Shown: positions 8,238 through 17,351, counted from the stretch's first letter. The stretch: DNA of 19,089 nt from Nitrospirota bacterium (GCA_015485235.1 WFTX01000267.1:1-19089); one strand, 5' to 3'. Numbers and translations are program-made. Notes: generated by a model not told the origin, from the letters alone.

Positions 8238-9734
8238 ATGAAGGGGATGAAAGCATTGGTAGCGGTATTTTTAATGGTGTTTTCCCTTACCGGCCTTGTC
8301 CAAACGTCAGGGGCGGTAGCGACATCACCGAATGACTACTATGTCTCACCCACAGGAGGCGGGACTGACTGCACGCAGGCAAGTCCCTGTGCGTTTCAGA
8401 CAGCCCTTGACAAGGCGGGAAGTGACGGGACAGACTCCACCGTCCATGTGATGTCCGGCACGTACGACAGCACTAACGGTCTTTCATCGACGCTCACCTA
8501 CTCTACGGCGGACGGCGACGGCGCCCTCACCATCGAGGCGGTTGATCCGACCGACCCGCCGGTGCTCGATGGTGGATACAGCATGCAGATTATGAATATT
8601 GATAACGACTCTGACAATGACAACACGGGCGATCAAGGTGCGGATATAACCATAAGAAACCTGATCTTCCAGGGTGGAAGCGGCGGGCTTCACGTGTATG
8701 CCGGTGAGGCAAACATCACCATCGAAGACAACAGCTTCATTGATAACTCTGCCGAAGACGGCGCCGGTGCCTACGTGTATACGTATTCGGGCTCGGCCAC
8801 TGTTCGGAGAAACATCTTCGACGGAAACAATGCCGGTTTCGGCGCCGGCGCCCGTGTGGGGACAGATTCAGGATCGCTCGCTATTACGAACAACACCTTC
8901 ACCGGAAATTCTGCGTATGACGGAGGCGGCGTCTATGTGCGGACAAATTCAGGCACGGCCAGCTTGACAAACAACACCTTCAGTGGTAATTCTGCTGCTG
9001 ATTATGGTGGTGGCGCCTATGTGTGGACATATTCAGGCACTGCCACTCTTACGAACAACACCTTCAGTGGTAATTCTGCTGATTTTGATGGTATTGGTGG
9101 TGGCGCCTATGTGTGGATATATTCAGGTACTGCCACTCTCACAAACAACACATTCAGTGGAAACTCTGCTGCTAATTTTGGTGGTGGCGCCTATTTGGAG
9201 ACATCTTCTGATTCGGCAACCGCCAATATATACAATAATATCATTTACAGCAATGCCGCAAATGCAGGTGGAAACGACGGGGATGACCTGTATGTAGATT
9301 CTGACGGGAATCATAACAATACAGGCTCTATCATAAACCTCAACAACAACAACCTTGGCCCAAATAGTGACTTTACCACAGGCCAGTCGGAAGACCTCCG
9401 TATCACAGTTACTGGCAGCAACTACTCCCAGGGTGGAAACATAACAGACGATCCCCTCCTGAATGGAGACTTCCATCTCCAGAGTGGCTCTCCCTGCATA
9501 GATGCCGGGGACAATAATGCCTACGGGATCCCTTCAACCGACTTTGAGGGAGACGACCGGACAATAGACGGAAACGGAGACGGCGCCTCCACGGTTGACA
9601 TGGGGGCCGATGAGTACCAGCCTTATAGACCCGTCCCCACTCTTAACACATATGGGATAATTTTCCTGGTGCTCCTTTCAGGGCTTTCAGGGCTTGTTGC
9701 ACTAAGGAAGAAGGGAAGAGAAAGGCAGGTCTGA
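8238..9734 (+). CDS. Secreted right-handed beta-helix repeat protein with IPTL-CTERM-type anchor
   Basis: A 498-residue surface protein. The signal peptide covers about 1-28 (Lys residues, hydrophobic core, AVA end). Next is a conserved head DYYVSP...CAFQTALD, typical of parallel beta-helix proteins. About seven rungs follow from 150 to 335, each built on NNTFSGNSA...GGGAYV...SGTATLT, with units near 28-30 residues. A closing segment SPCIDAGDNN...VDMGADEY leads into the tail VPTLNTYG, a hydrophobic helix and basic KKGRERQ. That tail matches the IPTL-CTERM plan, a sorting signal associated with exosortase H, though Tyr replaces the usual Trp. The repeats are also near-identical at DNA level (84- and 90-bp periods). 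Role is probably adhesion or matrix; no catalytic residues were recognised. Its closest relative is the next gene. Expression should come from the cassette at 7998. Confidence 0.85.
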   Translation: MKGMKALVAVFLMVFSLTGLVQTSGAVATSPNDYYVSPTGGGTDCTQASPCAFQTALDKAGSDGTDSTVHVMSGTYDSTNGLSSTLTYSTADGDGALTIEAVDPTDPPVLDGGYSMQIMNIDNDSDNDNTGDQGADITIRNLIFQGGSGGLHVYAGEANITIEDNSFIDNSAEDGAGAYVYTYSGSATVRRNIFDGNNAGFGAGARVGTDSGSLAITNNTFTGNSAYDGGGVYVRTNSGTASLTNNTFSGNSAADYGGGAYVWTYSGTATLTNNTFSGNSADFDGIGGGAYVWIYSGTATLTNNTFSGNSAANFGGGAYLETSSDSATANIYNNIIYSNAANAGGNDGDDLYVDSDGNHNNTGSIINLNNNNLGPNSDFTTGQSEDLRITVTGSNYSQGGNITDDPLLNGDFHLQSGSPCIDAGDNNAYGIPSTDFEGDDRTIDGNGDGASTVDMGADEYQPYRPVPTLNTYGIIFLVLLSGLSGLVALRKKGRERQV

Positions 9735-9750
9735 TGACGGATAATGTATG

Positions 9751-9787
9751 AAAAAAAACAAGGGAGCAGGTCTTATTCCTGCTCCCT
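9751..9787 (-). terminator. Strong hairpin with U-tract on the minus strand
   Basis: A perfect 10-bp stem AGGGAGCAGG/CCTGCTCCCT (9761-9770 with 9778-9787) has a 7-nt loop. Eight A residues (9751-9758) lie just before it, so the run of U appears only in a minus-strand transcript. On the plus strand it is 26 bases past the beta-helix stop but has no T-tract. It may end antisense transcription or act as a 3' stabilising hairpin. Confidence 0.55.
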
Positions 9788-9865
9788 CTGGAAAGAACCT
9801 GAGGTGCCCTTTGCCCCTCACCTCTTGCCTGTTGCCCCGTGCCCCTCGCCCAACAACATTTTTTC
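9788..9865. other. Pyrimidine-rich low-complexity intergenic stretch
   Basis: This section is made of repeated GCCCCTC-like and TTGCC-like words (clearest from about 9808 to 9851) and carries no convincing gene. It ends directly at the second promoter cassette, as the simple-word tract does before copy 1. Confidence 0.4.
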
Positions 9866-9915
9866 AAAAATACAGTATTCACCTGATTTACAAACGGCCT
9901 GATTTCTGGTATGAT
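9866..9915 (+). promoter_or_regulatory. Shared promoter cassette, copy 2 (before second beta-helix gene)
   Basis: -35 TTTACA (9887-9892), 17-nt spacer and -10 TATGAT (9910-9915) predict a start near 9922. The palindrome AATACAGTATT (9869-9879) is again 7 nt before the -35, and the sequence through the -35 is identical to copy 1. The predicted leader is about 310 nt and contains simple repeats. Confidence 0.72.
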
Positions 9916-9936
9916 TCTGACCGGGAACTGGAAAAG

Positions 9937-10078
9937 AGGTCAAGGTCAAGGTCAAGGTTGAGGTCGAGGAAAGCGTGTAGCGGATAGCGGGTAGCGTGTA
10001 GGGATTAAAGATAGGTCGAGGCTGAGGTCAAGGTCGAGGTTGAGAAAAAACATGTAGGGGTAGCGTATAGCGCGTAGT
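9937..10078. repeat. Simple-word repeats in the leader of the second beta-helix gene
   Basis: Two word families alternate. AGGTCA-type hexamers run at 9937-9969 and 10013-10044. GCGTGTAG/GCGGATAG-type octamers run at about 9972-10002 and 10053-10078. A third word, GGATTTAGAG, is repeated near 10178-10201. All lie downstream of the predicted promoter and so would be transcribed. Copy-number slippage here would change the leader length but not the protein. Confidence 0.6.
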
Positions 10079-10235
10079 TTTGGGATTGTTCAGGATTTTA
10101 ATCAGCGTAAGCCTGTCTGTTTCAGCGTTATCAGGGTCCTATAGGTGTTTTGAATTTAGGTATTTGAAATTGTTTAGGATTTAGAGATTAGGATTTAGAG
10201 TTTGTTTTTTAAATACTCAAAGAGGAGGTTTTGAG

Positions 10236-12242
10236 ATGTGCAAAGAGAGGCATCTGGTTGTTCTGGTTATGGTTATGGTTTTGTTCGTCCCTGCACTGGC
10301 AGGTGCGGCAGACTACTATGTCTCCCCGGATGGGACAGGTACCTGCTCACAGGCAGACCCCTGTGCGTTTCAGACGGCGCTTGACAATGCGCAGAGTGAC
10401 GGGACGGACTCCACCATCTATGTAATGCCAGGCACATACGATGAGACGCACGGTCTTTCCTCAACGCTCACCTACTCAACGACGGACGGTGACGGCACAC
10501 TCACAATCCAGGCACAGGACCCGAATGACAAACCCGTGCTCGATGGTAAAAATGGCAGTAGTAACATTCAGATTCTGGATATTGATAATGACAGCGTTCC
10601 CCCCGATGGAGATGCAGGTGCTGACATAACGATAAGAAACCTGGTCTTTCAGAATGGATCCAGTACCAGTGGTGGTGGACTTTATGTACATACTGGTCTG
10701 GCAGACGTTACCCTTGAAAACAATACCTTCAGTGGAAACTCTGCCACTTACGATGGTGGTGGAGCCAATATTTTTACAGGCTCAGGCAATATCACTTTGA
10801 CGAACAACACCTTCAGCGGTAATTCTGTTGTTAATAACAGGGGTGGTGGCGCCAAAGTGAATACTAATTCAGGCAATGTCACTCTAACGAACAACACCTT
10901 CAGTGGTAATTCTGCTAAGTATGGTGGTGGTGGATCTTATGTGTATACAAATTCCAGCGCAACACTTGCAAACAACACCTTCAGTGGTAATTCTGATGGC
11001 TGGAGTGGTGGCGGTGTCGAGGTGTCTGCGTCTGACCTTATACTCACGAATAACACCTTCAGTAATAACTCTGCTAATAAGTATGGTGGTGGAGCCGATG
11101 TGTATGCAGATTCGGGGCTCCAGGCTACGAACAACACCTTCAGTGGAAACTCTGCTGGTTTGGATGGTGGCGGAGCCTACATTGACCCGGGTTATGTCAC
11201 AGCAGATGTCACGAATAATACATTCTACGGTAATACCTCAGGCAATAATGGCGGGGGGCTCTATGCCTCACTGTACTATGACGGTGGCGGCCTGAATGCG
11301 TACAACAACATATTATATCAGAACACGGCATCAGGTAATGCTGATGATCTCTTTGCAGATGTATCTTACAGCACCAACCCTGTCACGATAAACAACAACG
11401 ACTTCTCCTGTAATGACTTCAATGGCAACAGTTCATGCCTTCAAGTCACAGATACCACTACATATTCCCAGGCAAACAACATTTCCTCTGATCCCCTGTT
11501 TGAAGACCCTGCCAATAGTGACTTCCACCTTCAGGCAACCTCCCCCTGCATAGACGCAGGTGACAACAATGCCCCATCACTTCCAACAACAGACTTTGAG
11601 GGGGACCAGCGAATAGTAAACATTGTTGACATAGGAGCAGATGAGTACAATACTGTTACCCTCACTTCACCGAACGGGGGAGAGACGATCCTGTCAGGAG
11701 GAAGTCATACGATAACATGGAGTGCCAGGCAAGGTTCCGTTAGCTTCGATCTTGAGTACTCCATAAACGATGGTGGTACCTGGAGGACGATAGCCACAGG
11801 AGTGACAGGGACAAGTTATTCCTGGTCTGTGCCTGCCGTTGCCGGCAACAAGCGCAAGTGCCGTGTGAGGATAACCGCCTACGACAGCGGCAGTAACCAG
11901 ATAGGCCAGGACACCTCTGATGACAGGTTCATGATAGAGGTGATAAAGATAACCTCACCAAACGGTGGAGGGACCTATAACAGGGGTGATACTGTGCCAA
12001 TAACCTGGAGTACCAATGCCACAAAGACACCTATCACTAAGGTGGTGATAAAGTATCACAAGGTTGGGGTAAGTGGCTGGGTGCTGATAGATGTAATAAA
12101 GGGTAGTAATCCTGGAACATACTCATGGACGATTCCAGCAACTCTGGCTACTGGAAATTACAAGATCAAGGTGAACCTCTGGGATGCAAACAAAAACAGG
12201 AGGGGTGCGGATAAGTCGGACGGGTTGTTTACCTTGAACTGA
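10236..12242 (+). CDS. Secreted beta-helix repeat protein with two KRE9/Ig-like C-terminal domains
   Basis: A 668-residue paralogue of the protein encoded at 8238. The signal peptide is about 1-24 (VMVLFVPALAGAA), then the same head DYYVSP...CAFQTALD. About eight NNTFSGNSA...GGGA rungs follow (about 150-370), and the same closing phrase SPCIDAGDNN...VDIGADEY. Here the paralogues diverge. Instead of an IPTL tail, this protein continues with two tandem TSPNGG(E/G)-type domains beginning near residues 474 and 572. They contain WS...I..G and YSW..P features like the KRE9/KNH1 cell-wall family, and the protein ends without a membrane anchor. It may be released, or held by the C-terminal domains. 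AGAGGAGG (10221-10228), seven bases before ATG 10236, fixes the start. A domain swap after GADEY is the simplest explanation. Function is presumably adhesion or matrix. Confidence 0.85.
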   Translation: MCKERHLVVLVMVMVLFVPALAGAADYYVSPDGTGTCSQADPCAFQTALDNAQSDGTDSTIYVMPGTYDETHGLSSTLTYSTTDGDGTLTIQAQDPNDKPVLDGKNGSSNIQILDIDNDSVPPDGDAGADITIRNLVFQNGSSTSGGGLYVHTGLADVTLENNTFSGNSATYDGGGANIFTGSGNITLTNNTFSGNSVVNNRGGGAKVNTNSGNVTLTNNTFSGNSAKYGGGGSYVYTNSSATLANNTFSGNSDGWSGGGVEVSASDLILTNNTFSNNSANKYGGGADVYADSGLQATNNTFSGNSAGLDGGGAYIDPGYVTADVTNNTFYGNTSGNNGGGLYASLYYDGGGLNAYNNILYQNTASGNADDLFADVSYSTNPVTINNNDFSCNDFNGNSSCLQVTDTTTYSQANNISSDPLFEDPANSDFHLQATSPCIDAGDNNAPSLPTTDFEGDQRIVNIVDIGADEYNTVTLTSPNGGETILSGGSHTITWSARQGSVSFDLEYSINDGGTWRTIATGVTGTSYSWSVPAVAGNKRKCRVRITAYDSGSNQIGQDTSDDRFMIEVIKITSPNGGGTYNRGDTVPITWSTNATKTPITKVVIKYHKVGVSGWVLIDVIKGSNPGTYSWTIPATLATGNYKIKVNLWDANKNRRGADKSDGLFTLN

Positions 12243-12243
12243 A

Positions 12244-12279
12244 ACAGCCCCAGGGCTGTAGGGATTTCCCCTTTCGGGG
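12244..12279 (+). other. Two small hairpins after the second beta-helix gene
   Basis: ACAGCCC/GGGCTGT (12244-12250 with 12253-12259) overlaps the end of the stop region and is followed by CCCC-TTTC-GGGG (12268-12279). No T-tract follows either, so they are not convincing terminators alone. They lie just upstream of a better one. Confidence 0.35.
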
Positions 12280-12316
12280 TTGAGAAAGACTGTTTAAAAA
12301 TGCGACTCTGGGTAGA

Positions 12317-12353
12317 ATTCCCCCTTCCCTGGTGGGAGGGGGAATATTTTCTT
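12317..12353 (+). terminator. Intrinsic terminator of the second beta-helix gene
   Basis: A 12-bp G/C-rich stem (12317-12328 with 12334-12345, one T-G wobble) of ATTCCCCC...GGGGGAAT has a 5-nt loop and is followed by ATTTTCTT. It lies about 75 bases past the stop codon, a good fit for an intrinsic terminator. Confidence 0.6.
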
Positions 12354-12387
12354 AATCTCTGATTTTGAAGTATTTGATGGCCGGAGT

Positions 12388-12795
12388 ATTAACCTCAACA
12401 ACAACCTTGGCCCAAACAGTGACTTTACCACAGGCCAGTCTGAAGACCTCTACATAACAGTTACTGGCAGCAACTACTCCCAGGGTGGAAACATCACAGA
12501 CGACCCCCTTCTGGTTGACCCTGCAAACGGAGACTTCCATCTCCAGAGTGGCTCTCCCTGCATAGATGCAGGGGACAATAATGCCTACGGGATCCCTTCA
12601 ACCGACTTTGAGGGAGACATACGGCCAGCTGACGGCGATGGAGACAGCACGGCCACGGTTGACATGGGGGCCGATGAGTACCTGCTTTATAGACCCGTCC
12701 CCACCCTTAACACCTACGGGATAATTTTCCTGATGCTCCTTTCAGGGCTTGCGGGGTTTATTGCGCTCAGGAGGAAGAAAGAGACTTCCGCTTGA
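12388..12795 (+). pseudogene. Truncated beta-helix paralogue: orphan IPTL-CTERM tail
   Basis: An open frame of about 135 residues with no start codon at its beginning begins INLNNNLGPNSDF and ends in VPTLNTYG, a hydrophobic helix and RRKKETSA. It closely matches the last third of the protein encoded at 8238 (DNA from about 9335), including the DFHLQSGSPCIDAGDNN and GADEY segments. It has its own differences, such as an added LVDPAN before GDFHL, the form also found in the 10236 protein. It therefore looks like the remnant of a third paralogue, not a fresh copy. Signal peptide, head and rungs are missing. The frame is free of stops, so the loss was recent, or the tail still serves as a donor for recombination. 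A terminator sits directly upstream. Confidence 0.75.
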
Positions 12796-12867
12796 TAAGT
12801 GTACGCCGAAGAAAAACAACAGCGTACATTCAATCCCAAAACACACACATCGGATATGTATGGTTTC

Positions 12868-12896
12868 TTGCAAAAAAAAACGTTTTCTGATATCAT
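12868..12896 (+). promoter_or_regulatory. Predicted promoter before third surface protein (partial cassette)
   Basis: TTGCAA (12868-12873), exactly 17 nt, then TATCAT (12891-12896). The GTTTTCTGATAT core around the -10 is shared with the other cassettes, but the AATACAGTATT palindrome and the CACCTGATT segment are absent. The start is expected near 12903, giving a leader of about 106 nt. Confidence 0.55.
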
Positions 12897-13008
12897 GTTT
12901 TACGATACCGGTGAATGCTGCCGGAACGGCCAGAGGCGCTTTCCTACCGTAATCCGTGAAGGGGGCATTCATTTTCCCCGGTAAATACCAGGACTGGAGG
13001 AGGTAATC

Positions 13009-14292
13009 ATGAGGAGAGGACTCATAAGGGGGTGCCTGTCCGTTCCGGCAGCACTGACACTGCTGGTTCTGGCCCTTTCAGGTACTCCTGCAGAAACGGC
13101 TACAATCACTGTAACGGCAAATGCCCAGGATATTCTGAACGGCAGCAACGGTTCATGTTCCCTCCGCGAGGCCATCACCAACATAAACGACGGCACAGGC
13201 ACCTACAATGACTGTACTGCCACGGGGACCTACGGAACCAACGATGAGATCATTCTACCTGCTGGCACATACACAAACAACATAGCTGGAGCAGATGAGG
13301 ACAACAATGCCACCGGAGACCTGGACATTCTTAGTCCGGTCACTATTACAGGGGCAGGGGCTGACGTGACATTCATAGACGGAGGTGGTATTGACCGTGT
13401 CCTGCACATTTCAGGCGTTACCGTCACCATCTCCGGGGTGACCATCCAAAACGGGAATGTAACCGGGGCTGGCGGCGGCATTTATAACTACAATGGCACC
13501 CTCACCGTCACAAGTTCCACTATCAGCAGTAACTCCGCCTCTCAAAACGGTGGCGGCATTGCCACTATCGGCAGGGTACCTCTTACCGTTACAAGTTCCA
13601 CCATCCTCAATAACTCTGCCGGTGTTCATGGTGGTGGCATTTACAGTATATTTAGCTCATCTGTTACGGTCACTAACTCCACCATAAGCGGTAACTCCGC
13701 AATCGGTAACGCCGCCAGCACCGGCGGCGGTATTAGAAATAGCACAAGCTCATCTCTCACCGTCATCAACTCCACGATAACGGACAATACGGCCCCACCT
13801 TCAAGCGGTGGCGGAATCAACAGTGGCGGGCCTGGGGCTTCCGCCTCGCTCCGGAACACCATAGTAGCCTCCTCCTCGGGTGGAGGGCAGACCGGCGGAG
13901 ATTGTTCCGGGACTATTACTGACAACGGCAACAACCTTGACAGCGACGGCACCTGCAACTGGACGCAAAGCACCTCCATATCCAATGCCAACCCAATCCT
14001 TGGTCCCCTCCAGTATAACGGTGGCCCCACCTGGACCCATGCACTCATTACCGGAAGCCCTGCCATAGATGCCGGTGACCCTGCCACCTGTGCCAACTCA
14101 CCTGTAAGCGGCGTTGACCAGCGTGGTGTACCCCGGCCCCAGGGACCTGTATGCGACATAGGGGCCTTTGAGGCCATCCCACCCCACATCCCTGTACCCA
14201 CAATGACTGACTGGGGGATGGTGATATTTCTCTTCCTTGCCGGGGCCGGAGCGGTGTATATGATCAGAAAAGGGCCGTATCAGACTGATTGA
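13009..14292 (+). CDS. Secreted CSLREA / choice-of-anchor-Q beta-helix protein with IPTL-CTERM anchor
   Basis: A 427-residue exported protein, divergent from the two paralogues. The signal peptide is about 1-31, followed by a CSLREA motif (50-55) typical of a surface beta-helix class. About five rungs with SSTISSNSA...GGGI run from about 150 to 290. A choice-of-anchor-Q-like segment follows (SPAIDAGDPATC ... VDQRGVPRPQGPVCDIGAFE). The C-terminus has VPTMTDWG, a hydrophobic helix and basic RKG, a good IPTL-CTERM sorting signal with the canonical Trp-Gly. GGAGGAGG (12996-13003) lies five bases before ATG 13009. No enzymatic residues were recognised; a surface or matrix role is inferred from the fold class. 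Placement beside the other beta-helix genes and a related -10 region suggest co-expression. Confidence 0.87.
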   Translation: MRRGLIRGCLSVPAALTLLVLALSGTPAETATITVTANAQDILNGSNGSCSLREAITNINDGTGTYNDCTATGTYGTNDEIILPAGTYTNNIAGADEDNNATGDLDILSPVTITGAGADVTFIDGGGIDRVLHISGVTVTISGVTIQNGNVTGAGGGIYNYNGTLTVTSSTISSNSASQNGGGIATIGRVPLTVTSSTILNNSAGVHGGGIYSIFSSSVTVTNSTISGNSAIGNAASTGGGIRNSTSSSLTVINSTITDNTAPPSSGGGINSGGPGASASLRNTIVASSSGGGQTGGDCSGTITDNGNNLDSDGTCNWTQSTSISNANPILGPLQYNGGPTWTHALITGSPAIDAGDPATCANSPVSGVDQRGVPRPQGPVCDIGAFEAIPPHIPVPTMTDWGMVIFLFLAGAGAVYMIRKGPYQTD

Positions 14293-14297
14293 AGCAG

Positions 14298-14326
14298 TAT
14301 GGGCAGGCCATCACGGCCTGCCCATA
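14298..14326 (+). terminator. Perfect 12-bp hairpin after third surface protein
   Basis: TATGGGCAGGCC (14298-14309) and GGCCTGCCCATA (14315-14326) form an uninterrupted 12-bp stem with loop ATCAC, six bases past the stop codon. The downstream sequence ACTTGATATT is only weakly T-rich, so it is either an imperfect intrinsic terminator or an RNA-stabilising stem. Confidence 0.55.
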
Positions 14327-14446
14327 ACTTGATATTGCATAAAACCAGGACACGGATACCAGGCATTACACTGATAACCGGAAAAACTCTTCCTGCCTTA
14401 TAGCGTTCACCTTTCTCGCTTTTTAGCCTTATCCCTTTCTCGCCTA

Positions 14447-14496
14447 AAAAATACAGTATTCACCTGATTCACAACGGGGATGTTTTCTGATATACT
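14447..14496 (+). promoter_or_regulatory. Shared promoter cassette, copy 4 (before degenerate pilB/pilT operon)
   Basis: The palindrome AATACAGTATT (14450-14460), 7 nt, -35 TTCACA (14468-14473), a 17-nt spacer and -10 TATACT (14491-14496) give a start near 14503. The first 23 bases match copies 1 and 2 exactly, and the -10 flank GGATGTTTTCTGATATA matches copy 1. An ATG at 14480 lies between -35 and -10, so it cannot be the start of a messenger made here. Confidence 0.72.
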
Positions 14497-14539
14497 CTGC
14501 AGGAGTCAGATTTTCAGTATCTGGAGAAAGGAGACGGAG

Positions 14540-15916
14540 ATGGAAACATCAGGAGTCGTTGACCTGAAGGATATACTCCTTAAATACGGTCTCTCAGACG
14601 AGGGGACACTGGACAGGATTATTGAGGAGTATCGTACGTCCGGCAGTGACCTCAGGGAGGCGGTAATTAAGGAGGGTGTAGTCACGGAGGACGCCCTCCT
14701 CTTTGCAATAGGGACGGAGATGAACATACCCTTCGTGAACATCACACCGGAGAGCATAGACAGGTCATTAATCATGGATATCCCACGGGAGGTGCTTGAA
14801 GAAAAGCGATTCATACCACTCATTGAACTCGATGATGAGATCACCGTAGCAGTCGCCGAGCCTGACAACGAAGAACTCATGGGGCTTCTTCAGGATACAT
14901 ACCCCGGAAGGAAGGTAAACATCGCCCTGTCAGTGGCATCAAACATACTTGAGACCATTGAGTCGTTGTTCTCAGAGTCTGAAGAGGAGACAACCTCCCT
15001 GACCTCGCCTGCAATAAGCCTCTACTATACAACGCTTCTTGATGCGGTTAAGGCACGGGCATCTGCCATTTATATAGAGTCCACAGATGAGAAGATGCGT
15101 CTCCGCGTGAAGAAGGATAAAAGGGTTGTAAACAGGGGTGAGTTCCCCGCAGAGTACATCAAACCAATAACAGACAAGGTCTGTGAGAGTATCGGGATGG
15201 ACAGTACCGGAAGGGGCTCTTTGAGGACACGGATCGGGAGGTCCGAGGTCTTCCTGTCCGCCCGTCTTATCGGGCCGGAAGACGGCAGGGGAGTTATAAT
15301 CCTTCTGAGATATCCCGGAAGGCTTCCTTCCCTGAAGGACCTTCCTCTTGAAGACGAATATCTAAATCTCCTGAAGGCAGAACTCCATAACACCACCGGC
15401 CTGATCGTGATAACAGGTTTTAATGAAAATTTCATGACCGATACAGTGCTCGCCCTCCTTCGGGAACTGAAGCCGGAAAGGAGAAAGATAGTTGGAATAC
15501 TCAGGGACGACCTCCCTTTGAAACACCTTGAACGGTACATACATCAATCCATAGAGGAGACAAACCGGAGCATTGCAAATCTGGTCGGGACCGGACCTGA
15601 CGGAGTATTCATACAGGACGCAGAAAGGGAGGGACTGGATGTCAGATATATGCTTGACCTCTCCTCTGAGACACTGCTCATCGTTACCTTTCATGGAAAT
15701 GGAGATGCCCTGTTCAGGCATCTTAAAGAAAAGAACGGATCGATTCCTGAAAACCTCCTGCTGATTGAGACTGATATCCTCTCCGTCCTTTGCCCTTATT
15801 GCTCCATGATGAACTGGGAGCGGGGTGCGGGCTGCAGGAGATGCGGGTATTCAGGCGTCAGCCGCCAGATTCGCAAGATGGATATCACCAAACATACGGA
15901 AGGGGGGAATAAATGA
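14540..15916 (+). CDS. Degenerate PilB/GspE-like protein (predicted pseudo-ATPase)
   Basis: A 458-residue relative of pilus motor ATPases. An MshEN-type N-terminal domain (about 5-150, with LREAVIKEGVVTEDALLFAIG) precedes an N2-like region and a C-terminal fold collinear with PilB. The catalytic motifs are lost. The Walker A position reads GFNENFMT (293-300), so the Lys is Met299. The Walker B GEIRD position reads QDAER (359-363). The His-box region is VTFHGNG. Both CxxC pairs of the zinc site survive (Cys418/421 and 432/435). Loss is specific and the frame is intact, so I infer a selected non-catalytic role: hetero-oligomer partner, c-di-GMP or phosphorelay adaptor, or inhibitor. ATG 14540 follows AAGGAG at 14527-14532. 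The stop overlaps the pilT start as ATGA. Confidence 0.8.
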   Translation: METSGVVDLKDILLKYGLSDEGTLDRIIEEYRTSGSDLREAVIKEGVVTEDALLFAIGTEMNIPFVNITPESIDRSLIMDIPREVLEEKRFIPLIELDDEITVAVAEPDNEELMGLLQDTYPGRKVNIALSVASNILETIESLFSESEEETTSLTSPAISLYYTTLLDAVKARASAIYIESTDEKMRLRVKKDKRVVNRGEFPAEYIKPITDKVCESIGMDSTGRGSLRTRIGRSEVFLSARLIGPEDGRGVIILLRYPGRLPSLKDLPLEDEYLNLLKAELHNTTGLIVITGFNENFMTDTVLALLRELKPERRKIVGILRDDLPLKHLERYIHQSIEETNRSIANLVGTGPDGVFIQDAEREGLDVRYMLDLSSETLLIVTFHGNGDALFRHLKEKNGSIPENLLLIETDILSVLCPYCSMMNWERGAGCRRCGYSGVSRQIRKMDITKHTEGGNK

Positions 15917-16983
15917 ATATCGAGTCCCTGTTTGAAGAAATGATTGAACGTAACGCCTCTGATCTCCATATAGCAACGGGCAGTCCGCCTCTCATCAGGG
16001 TTATAGGTGAACTTGAGGTAATGGAGGGGCATCCAGTTGCCACAGAGGAGCATCTGGACGGCTTGATAAAGGCATTCCTTGATGAAAGACGGATGGATAT
16101 GTTCAGAAGTGAGAAGGAGATAGACTTCGCCTTCACTTACAACGGGAAATACCGTTTCAGGGTGGCCTTTTATAATTACATGAACGGACTTGCTGGCGCC
16201 TTCAGGCTCATCCCCGAGGAGATACTCCCCCTCGAAAAACTGGGCCTCCCGCCGGTGGTGAAGAACTTTGCAAGGGCGGGAAGCGGTCTTGTCCTTGCAG
16301 TGGGCGCCACAGGTTCAGGCAAGTCAACCACCCTTGCATCCATTATTGACCTCATAAACTCTGAAAAGAAGGCTCACATCATAACAATTGAAGACCCCGT
16401 TGAGTTTGTCCACAGGAACAGACATGCCTTCATAACCCAGAGGGAACTGGAAACACATACAAACTCTTTTGCATCAGCACTGAGGAGTGCAATGCGGGAG
16501 GACCCTGACGTGATAATGGTAGGTGAGATGAGGGACCTCGAGACTATCCAGCTTGCACTCACTGCTGCAGAAACGGGACATTTGGTGATGGCCACGCTTC
16601 ATGCAAACAGCGCCCCTGAAAGCATAGACAGGATTATCTCGGCTTTCCCCCCCGAGAGGCAGAGCATGGTAAGGATCCAGCTTGCCAATTCGCTCCTGGG
16701 CATAATCTATCAGCAACTGGTCCCGAGAGCGGACCGGAAGGCGAGGGTCTGCGCTGCAGAGATAATTGTCGGAACTCAGGCAGTCAGAAATATCATCAGG
16801 GAAGAGAAGACCTATCAACTCCCGTCGGTAATGCAGACCGGCATGAGAGAGGGGATGCAGTCACTGGAACAGTCACTCAGAAACCTCCAGATGAGGAGGC
16901 TCATCAGCCCGTCGGAGATAACAAAGAGGATAAACAGGGGAGGAATACCAAAGAATACACCTGTCAGAGGAGGCACGGCATGA
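15913..16983 (+). CDS. pilT: PilT-type pilus retraction ATPase
   Basis: Hexameric cytoplasmic motor that depolymerises type IV pili and drives twitching. At 356 residues it is typical of PilT. Walker A is GATGSGKS with Lys137, the Asp box is TIEDPVEFVH, Walker B is VMVGEMRD with catalytic Glu205, and the His box is MATLHANS. The PilT signature AVRNIIREEK, near the standard AIRNLIRE motif, supports PilT over PilB. It is the only intact motor in this operon. The start overlaps the pseudo-ATPase gene and its stop overlaps the following receiver gene, each as ATGA, so the three proteins are translationally coupled. PilU is the main alternative within the family. Confidence 0.92.
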   Translation: MNIESLFEEMIERNASDLHIATGSPPLIRVIGELEVMEGHPVATEEHLDGLIKAFLDERRMDMFRSEKEIDFAFTYNGKYRFRVAFYNYMNGLAGAFRLIPEEILPLEKLGLPPVVKNFARAGSGLVLAVGATGSGKSTTLASIIDLINSEKKAHIITIEDPVEFVHRNRHAFITQRELETHTNSFASALRSAMREDPDVIMVGEMRDLETIQLALTAAETGHLVMATLHANSAPESIDRIISAFPPERQSMVRIQLANSLLGIIYQQLVPRADRKARVCAAEIIVGTQAVRNIIREEKTYQLPSVMQTGMREGMQSLEQSLRNLQMRRLISPSEITKRINRGGIPKNTPVRGGTA

Positions 16984-17351
16984 ACAAACATGTACTCGTA
17001 GTTGATGACGACCAAAAGATGCTTGAACTCGAAAAGGTGGTCTTTACAAAACACGGATTCAGCGTGGAGACCGCTGCAAGCGGCACTGAGGCAATTGAAA
17101 AGGCCCTCGCCAGGAGGCCTGATATAATAGTGCTCGACATAGAGATGCCTGGCAAAGACGGTTATGCCACCCTCATGGAACTGAGAAGCCATAAAGAACT
17201 CAAGGATCTTCCTGTGATAATCCTTTCTGGACTCACAGAGGAGGTTTATCATAAAATAAGCGAATCCATGGGAACGGTTGAACACCTCGACAAGCCCTTT
17301 GACCCGAATCTCCTGCTCGAGAAGGCCCGGACAGTCCTGGGAATCTCATAG
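16980..17351 (+). CDS. Single-domain response regulator (CheY-like)
   Basis: A 123-residue stand-alone receiver with no output domain. It has Asp8-Asp9-Asp10 at the acidic pocket, phospho-acceptor Asp53 in VLDIEMPG, a Ser in ILSG and Lys in LDKPF, so phosphorylation chemistry should be intact. Proteins of this size usually act by binding a partner, as CheY or PilG/PilH do with pilus machinery. Coupling to pilT by a four-base ATGA overlap points to control of the pilus motor or of the pseudo-ATPase. The receiver fused to the other PilB-type ATPase (4794) shows the same link between phosphorylation and pilus motors. The likely kinase is the Cache-domain sensor that follows. Confidence 0.9.
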   Translation: MNKHVLVVDDDQKMLELEKVVFTKHGFSVETAASGTEAIEKALARRPDIIVLDIEMPGKDGYATLMELRSHKELKDLPVIILSGLTEEVYHKISESMGTVEHLDKPFDPNLLLEKARTVLGIS